NCBI GenBank assembly: GCA_050331335.1
Contig: JBHJGY010000075.1
Coordinates: 1-48,326, forward strand
Length of the DNA stretch: 48,326 nucleotides
Origin: Thermohalobaculum sp050331335
GTDB lineage: Bacteria > Pseudomonadota > Alphaproteobacteria > Rhodobacterales > Rhodobacteraceae
Direction of reading: 5' to 3'
Shown here piece by piece: positions 42,604-48,326 of this stretch (position 1 is its first letter; every line of letters starts with the position of its first letter). The notes below the pieces were generated by a model. It was not told the origin of the DNA and ran no database searches. It worked only from the letters and a program-made list of their open reading frames with translations. A program made the position numbers and the translations under genes.

Positions 42604-43953
42604 TCACGCCTCCTCTGATTTGGGGAAGTACGCGTCCACGAGCCCCCGTTTCATCAACAGTTGCTCCGGGCGGAAACACTGGGCCATGATCTCCCAGCCG
42701 AGATCCAGCGCGTCCTCGAGCGGCATCGCCACCTCGAGATCCATGAATTTCTCCCGAAAGAGCCGGCCGAATTTCAGCACTTGCTCGTCATACTCCGACA
42801 GCTCGAAGGCCATCGCCTGTTTTTGCTCGGCTTCGCGGGCCTCGGAATAAAAGCGGATCATGGTGTTCATCACCGCGCTGTGGTCTTCGCGGGTGCGCTT
42901 GCCAATCACGTGTTGCTTAAGCCGCGAGAGCGAGCCGAACGGGTCGATGACGCCCGAGTGGAGGTAGAACTGTCCCTCGGTGATGTATCCGGTGTTGTCG
43001 GGTACCGGGTGGGTGACGTCGTCGCCGGGCATGGTGGTAACGGTCAGGATCGTGACCGACCCGCCGCCGTCGAACTCGGCGGCTTTTTCGTAGCGCTTGG
43101 CCAGCTGGGAATAAAGGTCGCCCACATAGCCGCGGTTGGAGGGCACGCGCTCCAGCGAGATGGCGATCTCTTTCAGCGCATCGGCATAGGCCGTCATGTC
43201 GGTGAGCAGCACCAAAACCCGCTTCTTGGCCTCCACGGCAAAGCGTTCGGCGATCGCGAGCGCCATGTCCGGGACCAGCAGACGCTCGACGATCGGATCG
43301 GAGGCCTGGTTCACCACCATCACCGTGCGCGCGAAGACGCCGGCATCTTCGAAAGCCGTCCGGAACCGCCAGTAGTCGTCGAAGAGCAGCCCCACGCCGC
43401 CGAAGACCACGATATCCGCATCCGCTTGGATCCCGACGCGGGCGAGAAACGGATTGTAGGGCTGCCCGGAGACCGAAAAGATCGGGATCTTCTGGCTCTC
43501 CACAAGGCAGTTGAACAGATCGATCATCGGCACGTCGGTGCGGATCATGCGTGACGCGAGACGGCGCCTGGCAGGGTTGGCCGAGGGGGTGCCGATCTCG
43601 ATCCTGGGCTCGAGATCGAGCGCTGGGCCGCCGTCGATGGGCCGCCCCTCGCCGCCGAAAACGCGGCCGAGTATGTTTTGGGAGAAAGTGACCTGCGGCG
43701 GATGGCCCAGGAAACGGACGCGGGCGCGGGTCGAAATCCCTTTCGCTCCGGCAAATACCTGGAGCGCGGCCCGTCCCGTGTCGAGACGGACCACCTGAGC
43801 GAGCCGAGGCTTGTCGTCGATGTCGCGGATCTCCGCCAGATCCCCGAAGCACGGGCCTTCGGCGCGTCCTAGAGCCTCTTCCGGCAGCGCAACTTCCAGA
43901 ATGTCACCAACAATCGATAGGATCCGGGTGTGGAACAGGACCGTCTCCGACAC
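42604..43953 (-). CDS. atpB: A/V-type ATP synthase regulatory subunit B
   Basis: 449 residues, the non-catalytic partner of subunit A. Marks include PMIDLFNCLVESQKIPIFSVSG, NQASDPIVERLLVPDMALAIAE, VLVLLTDMTAYADALKEIAI and GYVGDLYSQLAKRYEKA; there is no intact Walker A, as expected for B. I choose GTG 43953, where GGGAGG lies eight bases upstream and the conserved N-terminus (LFHTRILSIVGDILEV) begins; the longer frame is not conserved. It is the first gene of the operon, not the fourth as in the usual order. Confidence 0.94.
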   Translation of the reverse strand: MSETVLFHTRILSIVGDILEVALPEEALGRAEGPCFGDLAEIRDIDDKPRLAQVVRLDTGRAALQVFAGAKGISTRARVRFLGHPPQVTFSQNILGRVFGGEGRPIDGGPALDLEPRIEIGTPSANPARRRLASRMIRTDVPMIDLFNCLVESQKIPIFSVSGQPYNPFLARVGIQADADIVVFGGVGLLFDDYWRFRTAFEDAGVFARTVMVVNQASDPIVERLLVPDMALAIAERFAVEAKKRVLVLLTDMTAYADALKEIAISLERVPSNRGYVGDLYSQLAKRYEKAAEFDGGGSVTILTVTTMPGDDVTHPVPDNTGYITEGQFYLHSGVIDPFGSLSRLKQHVIGKRTREDHSAVMNTMIRFYSEAREAEQKQAMAFELSEYDEQVLKFGRLFREKFMDLEVAMPLEDALDLGWEIMAQCFRPEQLLMKRGLVDAYFPKSEEA

Positions 43954-44349
43954 GCGCCGAGCCTCCCGATTACGCGCCCAGGTGGTCAGCGCTTCCGAGC
44001 ATTGGAAGCACGCAGACACCCATGCCGTTTTTTGCAGCGCCGCAAGCGTACCGCAAGGGACGGCCGCCCTCAAGCGCAGAGAGAAGCGCAGTTGTCGCGC
44101 AAGAGAGCGCAACCGCACGGGCGCCGGCTTCCCGACGTCACCGCCCCCGCAGCTTTGATCTGGGGGCGCTGCCTGTGACTGTGGTTGAACCCCGCGGCCA
44201 AGGTGACCCAAGCGGTGGTGCGGCCCGGTGGCGAGAGGGCCGGCTCGGGCCGATGTTCCGCTGCTCAGTTGTGCCGCAAAACGTTGCCCGTGACGCCGCC
44301 GGACCGCCCGCCATGGCGCCGCCGCACGTCAACGAGTTCGAAGATTAGG
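43954..44349. other. Upstream region of the ATPase operon
   Basis: 396 bases without a recognisable gene, between the ATPase operon and the island junction. It should contain the operon's promoter, but I find no clear consensus. A GCAGC...GCTGC stem lies near 44151-44173. Confidence 0.4.
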
Positions 44350-44402
44350 TGGTGGGCGGTACTGGGCTCGAACCAGTGACCCCAGCGATGTGAACACTGT
44401 GC
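44350..44402 (-). other. 3' part of tRNA-Val(CAC): integration site of an island
   Basis: The minus strand reads an anticodon arm CAGTG-TTCACAT-CGCTG (anticodon CAC, loop 44388-44394), a five-base variable loop, a T arm ACTGG-TTCGAGC-CCAGT (44361-44377), the acceptor strand ACCGCCC and ACCA. The D arm and 5' acceptor strand (GGGCGGT) are absent from the following 200 bases, so this is a displaced 3' half, the usual left scar of integration into a tRNA gene. The intact gene should be restored at the far end. Confidence 0.85.
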
Positions 44403-44554
44403 CGCCATGGAAACTGGGTCAAACCTCCGGCAATTGGGCGATAGCCGATTTTCTCAGAAAAGCTAGCCTTTACAGCGTTCTAGGGGTTGTAAATTTGATC
44501 TGGGTGCTTCTGAAGCCAACTGCTTAAAAGCCGCAGGATGTGTCCCACGGGCGA

Positions 44555-44583
44555 GCACAGTGGTCTCGCGGGCGGCACAGTGG
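44555..44583 (+). repeat. Direct repeats GCACAGTGG before the integrase
   Basis: GCACAGTGG occurs at 44555 and again at 44575, 20 bases apart and just upstream of the integrase ATG. The longer form GGCGGCACAGTG (44571-44582) is the exact inverse of CACTGTGCCGCC at 44395-44406, which spans the end of the tRNA fragment. They are candidate integrase/excisionase sites. Confidence 0.5.
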
Positions 44584-44595
44584 CGGCGTTAGATT

Positions 44596-45867
44596 ATGGC
44601 GCAGAGGCTCACGGATGCGGCGATCAAGCGGATACCGCTCCCACCCGAAGGCAAGCGGACTGAGGTGCCCGACGCCCTGGCGCCCGGCCTGATCCTGCGC
44701 GTGAACGACAGGGGTCGGCGGGAGTGGCTGGCGCGGTTCCGTGTCGACGGACAGCAGCGAAAGATCGCGCTGGGCCCCTACCCCGCCCTCGGCCTCGGCG
44801 CCGCACGCGACATGGCCCGCGAGGTCAGGGACCAGGCGGCAGCCGGGGTCGATCCGAGGGAGGCCCGGAGGGTCGAGCGGCATTCTCGCGAGAACGCCGC
44901 TCGAGCAGAGGCGGAGGCGAGCAAGACGTTTTCGTTCATCGCCCAGGCTTTCACTGCGCGCGAGTGTCCCCGCCTCAAGACCGGTGGCGAGATCGCGAGC
45001 ACTATCCGCAGTCACATCCTTCCGGCAATCGGCGGAGTTCCAGTGTGCGACCTCCGGCGGCGCGACCTCGTGCGGATCACTGATGCACTGATCGACCGCG
45101 ACCTGCCCGGTGCCGCTCTGAAGGTGCACGGCGTCGCGAGGCGCGTCACCCGCTGGGCGCTCGATGGCGATGAGATCGAAGCGGACCCCTTCACAGTGGC
45201 GAAGCCGCTGGTCGCGAAGGTGACCCGCGACCGGGTGCTCACCGACGACGAACTGCATGTCCTGTGGGCCGCGTGGGAGCGGCAGGGGTACCCGTTCGGC
45301 CGGATGCAGCAGTTGCTCTTGCTGACCGCGACGCGGCGATCCGAGGTGGCGGCCATGGAGTGGCGCGAGCTCGACGAGCCCGATGCGCCGAGCGCCTGGA
45401 TGATCCCAGCCGCGAGGGCGAAGAACGCAGAGCCGCACGTCCTCCGCCTCGGGTCGCAGGCGCAGGAGTTGCTGGCCAATCTTCCGCGGCAAAGTGGGGC
45501 GTTCGTCTTCTCGACGACGGGCGGCGCCCGACCCGTGTCCGGCTTCTCTCGAGCGAAGGCCGTAACTGACCGCATCTGTACAGAGATTGCGAGCCAATCC
45601 GAGCGGGATCCGCCCGAGGCGTGGCGCCTGCACGACCTTCGCCGAACTGCGCGCACCGGCATGGCGCGCCTCGGCATAGCCGACGAGGTCGCCGAGCGGG
45701 TTCTCAACCACGTCGGCGGATCGGCGCTCGTGCGAACTTACAACCGGCACCGGTACGAGAAGGAGATCGGCGACGCGCTCGAGCGCTGGGGGCGCGAGGT
45801 GTTGCGGATCGTCGGGGGCGGAGGGTATGACGGTGGCGACGCCCAGCAGAGGGGGCGCCGGTCATGA
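44596..45867 (+). CDS. int: Tyrosine integrase (DUF4102 arm-binding type)
   Basis: 423-residue site-specific recombinase of the P4/CTX-like island class. The N-terminal DUF4102 arm-binding domain (about 3-90) has GLILRVNDRGRREW and KIALGPYPALGLGAARDMA. The catalytic set is complete: Arg247 (TATRRSE), His346 and Arg349 (HDLRR), His372 (NHVGG) and Tyr382 (RTYNRH). It lies 194 bases from the tRNA-Val scar and reads away from it, as usual for islands of this type. It overlaps the next gene by ATGA. Confidence 0.95.
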   Translation: MAQRLTDAAIKRIPLPPEGKRTEVPDALAPGLILRVNDRGRREWLARFRVDGQQRKIALGPYPALGLGAARDMAREVRDQAAAGVDPREARRVERHSRENAARAEAEASKTFSFIAQAFTARECPRLKTGGEIASTIRSHILPAIGGVPVCDLRRRDLVRITDALIDRDLPGAALKVHGVARRVTRWALDGDEIEADPFTVAKPLVAKVTRDRVLTDDELHVLWAAWERQGYPFGRMQQLLLLTATRRSEVAAMEWRELDEPDAPSAWMIPAARAKNAEPHVLRLGSQAQELLANLPRQSGAFVFSTTGGARPVSGFSRAKAVTDRICTEIASQSERDPPEAWRLHDLRRTARTGMARLGIADEVAERVLNHVGGSALVRTYNRHRYEKEIGDALERWGREVLRIVGGGGYDGGDAQQRGRRS

Positions 45868-46466
45868 ACGACCCTTTTGCTGACGATGACGACCCCTTTG
45901 CTGACGAGAAACTGCGCGAAGCGCTTAAGACGGGCGACGTGCGAACCGCCGCCGAGCTGCTCGAGGCCGGCGACCTCACGATCAGCGTGGAGTCCGGGCG
46001 GCTCATTGCAGGTTTCCTGCGCGGGGAGAGATCTAAGAAACTGGGCGCGCCGAGGGCCGAAGATCCTGAGCTGAAGGCGATCGCCGCGGCGGTCATCGAC
46101 GGTGAAACCTGGGCGGACGCGATCCGAACGGTCTCTGATGAGTCAGGGGTCTCGTCCGAGACGCTAGCGAGGAGGATAAGCCGGCGCGGCGAGCGAGGGG
46201 ATAAATTCAGAAAGCAAACCAACTTGTTGGCTCGGATCGTTGCAAGCGGGCGGGGGAAGCTGAGCATCCGCGAGTACTACGAGAAGTGCCAGCCGGCTGC
46301 GCCATTCATGAGCTGGCTTGCGCGCTGGCACAACCTGCACCCCTTCGATGAGCATCGTCTGCAGTTCCACAGGTGTGCCCAGATCGCAATCATCGCAGGC
46401 TTCATGGCGAATAAGATGAGGTGGGGGACACATCCTCTGCACTTCCGTCCCGTGAAATCGCACTAA
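45864..46466 (+). CDS. Hypothetical island protein
   Basis: 200 residues, no recognised family. The first 14 residues contain DPFAD twice, encoded by an 18-base near-repeat. The middle (about 60-115) is helical and contains a possible helix-turn-helix (GVSSETLARRISRRGERG), as in DNA-binding or tail-less phage-island proteins. The C-terminus has aromatic/His-rich SWLARWHNLHPFDEHRLQFH. It is translationally coupled to the integrase, so it may be a recombination or regulation partner; this is inference. Confidence 0.65.
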   Translation: MNDPFADDDDPFADEKLREALKTGDVRTAAELLEAGDLTISVESGRLIAGFLRGERSKKLGAPRAEDPELKAIAAAVIDGETWADAIRTVSDESGVSSETLARRISRRGERGDKFRKQTNLLARIVASGRGKLSIREYYEKCQPAAPFMSWLARWHNLHPFDEHRLQFHRCAQIAIIAGFMANKMRWGTHPLHFRPVKSH

Positions 46467-46513
46467 CCGGAAGTCAAGTGTGCCTCACCGCAATCAAGCG
46501 CGAGTGAGCCACG

Positions 46514-46714
46514 ATGAAACCAAGACTTTTAACTTTTGACGAAGTTCGCCGCCGCGTTCCATTCACTCGGCAGTGGCTGAGGGAGCTCGATGCTCGGGGC
46601 GAGTTCCCGAAGCGGGTCGCGCTCGGCCCGCGCCGGGTCGCGTGGCGCGAAGATCAGATCGACGCTTGGATCGACGGCCGCACTGCGAAGGCGGACGGCA
46701 GCGAGGCGGCGTGA
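46514..46714 (+). CDS. AlpA-like helix-turn-helix protein
   Basis: 66 residues. LLTFDEVRRRVPFTRQWLRELDARGEFPKRVALGPRRVAWREDQIDAWI covers residues 5-53 and is the classic AlpA/MerR-like excisionase fold; the R-x-A-W-R-E-D-Q-I-D-A-W ending is diagnostic. Such proteins regulate integrase or act as directionality factors of P4-like islands. Confidence 0.88.
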   Translation: MKPRLLTFDEVRRRVPFTRQWLRELDARGEFPKRVALGPRRVAWREDQIDAWIDGRTAKADGSEAA

Positions 46715-46818
46715 TGTGCGACGATGCTTCATACCCGCTCTCGTCCGCCGAGGTGCGCGCCCTCCGCCCCGGCTGCATCCTTGTCTCCGGCGTTCCTGGC
46801 GATTGGGTGCTGGGATGA
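46714..46818 (+). CDS. Very small hypothetical ORF
   Basis: 34 codons from ATG 46714, overlapping the AlpA stop (TGATG) and ending in an ATGA overlap with the next gene. The protein (MCDDASYPLSSAEVRALRP...) is plausible but has no recognised family. The double overlap is the main argument that it is translated. Confidence 0.5.
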   Translation: MCDDASYPLSSAEVRALRPGCILVSGVPGDWVLG

Positions 46819-47492
46819 GCGCGCGGTTCGTCTTCGATGTCGCCGCGGCCGAGGCGGGGATCGCGGCCCGCAAGGCGCGGGCTCTGTCGCCGGTGTCGCG
46901 ACCGGAGGATACGCGCCGCGACGGCCGGGAGGCCTGGTCCGTTCAGCAAGACCTGACCCTAAGCCGCTGTGAAGAAATAAATAATCCGGCACCCAACGCC
47001 TCTGCGCCGATGCCCGAGCCGTCTCTGTCGCAACTGTCGCAACTGTCGCCGGGGGCGCCTGCCTCCTGCCCTGCCGATCTCGAAGATGCCTTCGAAGAGC
47101 GCGCCGCGCTGTTTCGGAAGGAACTTCCGGCGGCGGCCCTGGGCTATGCGGCCAAGGGCTATCCAGTATTTCCGGCCTTTATCTTTGGTAGTCGCAAGCA
47201 ACTTTTAGTCAAGTCGGGTAAGGGCCAGGACGGCCATCCGGATCTGAGAAAGAGGCGCGCCACCACCGACCCAGACACAATCAATGCGTGGTGGGATCGG
47301 TGGCCGCTGGCCATGATCGGAATGCCCACGGGGCGGCAGTCCGGCGTGGTGGTCCTCGATGTGGACCGGAAGAACGGTGTCGATGGCCTCGCCAATCTTC
47401 GCGACGTTGGGATCGACCCGTTTAAGTTGACCCCGGTTGTCGCCCAGACTCCGAGCGGCGGCTCCAGGCTATTGCGCTGTACTACAGCATAA
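46815..47492 (+). pseudogene. 5' part of a primase-polymerase (Prim-Pol) gene, truncated
   Basis: 225 codons. After a low-complexity start (residues 1-90, containing a triple LSQ repeat), residues 100-215 match the Prim-Pol domain: LGYAAKGYPVFPAF, KRRATTDPDTINAWWDRWP, GMPTGRQSGVVVLDVDRK and VVAQTPSGG. The domain stops right after the SGG motif, where a typical member continues with GxHxYF; instead the frame ends seven codons on at TAA 47490-47492. The following sequence encodes the rear of an AAA ATPase in another frame, so a deletion has removed the middle of the primase/helicase pair. The DAFEERAALF region may itself be a fusion from a small neighbouring gene. Confidence 0.8.
47025..47050 (+). 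repeat. 9-bp tandem repeat in the Prim-Pol remnant
   Basis: CTGTCGCAA three times (47025, 47034, 47043; the last copy diverges after eight bases), in frame, giving LSQ-LSQ-LSP in the linker before the Prim-Pol domain. Confidence 0.85.
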
Positions 47493-48326
47493 CCGCCGAC
47501 GATATCGGGGACCGGCACTTCACCGATATTGGGCGCGATTTCACGGTCAGGATAGCCGAGCAGGGCAAGAACGGCACAACAATCAACAAGCCGCTGGTCG
47601 AGGCCATCTTGGCAGAAATTGAGTGCCGGCAGATTGATGTCGTGATTGTCGATCCGTTTGTTTCGAGTCACGGCGGGCCGGAAAACGACAACACCGCAAT
47701 TGACGCGGTGGTGAAGGAGTGGGGGCGCATCGCTGACCGGGGCGACTGCGCCGTCGAACTTGTGCACCATGTCCGCAAGGGCGCCGCGGGAGCGAAGACA
47801 GAAATCGAAGTTGAGGACTTTAGAGGCGCCGTGGCGCTGCTTGCTGGTGTTCGGTCTGCCCGAGTGCTCAACGGCATGACAGCCGACGAGGCCGAGAAGG
47901 CTGATGTCCAAAACCGCTTCTCCCACTTCCGCGTTTCGGACGGTAAAGCCAACATGGCGCCGCGCTCGAACAAGGCGGAGTGGTATCATCTTGTCGGGGT
48001 GTCGCTCGGCAATCACGGCCCTTTAGAGCCCGCCGATGAAGTGGGTGTGGTCACAGCCTGGAAATGGCCCGACGTCTTCGAGGGACGCACTGCCGCCGAT
48101 TTGCTGGCGGTGCAGCGTGGGGTGGATGCCGGCGACTGGAGGGAGAGCGCGCAAGCGAAAGCATGGGTCGGCTACGCGGTCGCTGAGGCGCTCAGCCTGG
48201 ACGTCGAGAACAAACTCCACCGGGGGAAAATCAGGGGAATGCTCAAAGCGTGGATCAAGCGCGGGGCCTTGAAGATCGAGCAAAGGAAAGATGAGAACCG
48301 CAAAGACAAGGCTTTCGTCGTGGTCG
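47453..48326 (+). pseudogene. 3' part of an AAA (RepA/RSF1010-like) ATPase, N-terminus deleted
   Basis: From GAG 47453 a frame +2 relative to the Prim-Pol gene runs to the window edge. It reads RRLQAIALYYSITADDIGDR, then DVVIVDPFVSSH, ENDNTAIDAVVKEWGRIAD and AVELVHHVRK, the rear half of the AAA_25/RepA-like helicases that accompany Prim-Pol genes in islands. The front half with Walker A is missing, and no start codon or ribosome site lies ahead of it. The helicase could not work without its P-loop. The product is cut by the window end, so the C-terminus is unknown. Confidence 0.8.

Noticed and set aside
43954..44211. N-terminal extension of ATPase subunit B
   Set aside because: No similarity to B subunits; the ribosome site before GTG 43953 and family length favour the shorter form.
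44350..44600. Split or intron-containing tRNA-Val instead of an attachment scar
   Set aside because: No 5' acceptor strand (ACCGCCC on the plus strand) or D arm in the following 200 bases, and an integrase gene lies next to it.

Overview
This 48.3-kb, GC-rich window comes from an alphaproteobacterium, most likely a member or close relative of the Rhodobacterales. The evidence is the aap/bzt-type amino-acid transporter, an RpoHII-type heat-shock sigma factor with an RpoE-like promoter, the ycjX-DUF697-truA neighbourhood, and a urt-ure cluster arranged as in that group. The species cannot be named from the sequence. Nearly all of it is compact chromosomal DNA with many ATGA/GTGA stop-start overlaps.

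Layout. 245-5523 (+): four-gene ABC importer for polar amino acids (aapJQMP/bztABCD). 5566-7192 (-): HxlR regulator, small Fe-S protein and SixA-type phosphatase. 7299-11738 (-): thrS, a sulfotransferase overlapping it, and a family-4 glycosyltransferase. 11794-16859 (+): ABHD10-like hydrolase, ycjX, a DUF697 membrane protein, truA and rpoH2. 28695-16918 (-): a urea uptake and urease locus, urtA-urtB-urtC-urtD-urtE-ureD-ureA-orf-ureB-ureC-ureE-ureF-ureG, headed by a near-perfect sigma-54 promoter; one small gene inside it points the other way. 29269-36438 (+): a DUF4212 subunit and VC_2705-type sodium/solute symporter, then a cNMP-CBS-DUF294 protein, a small membrane protein, a stand-alone receiver and a large membrane protein joining a degenerate histidine-kinase-like module to a DnaQ-type exonuclease. 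43953-36494 (-): a seven-gene A/V-type ATPase operon in the order B-D-I-K-E-DUF2764-A, whose K subunit carries the Na+-type ligand set. 44350-48326: the left end of an integrated island, starting in the 3' part of a tRNA-Val(CAC) and carrying a tyrosine integrase, an AlpA-like protein and a primase/helicase gene damaged by an internal deletion; it runs off the window.

How it fits together. The left half is about nitrogen: amino-acid import, and urea import with hydrolysis, probably under NtrC/RpoN. The right half suggests a sodium economy: a Na+-coupled carboxylate-type symporter with its own putative sensing module, and an ATPase predicted to move Na+. The observations most worth following are the symporter/DUF294/receiver/pseudokinase-exonuclease cluster, the permuted ATPase operon with Na+ signature, and the island boundary with its broken replication gene.
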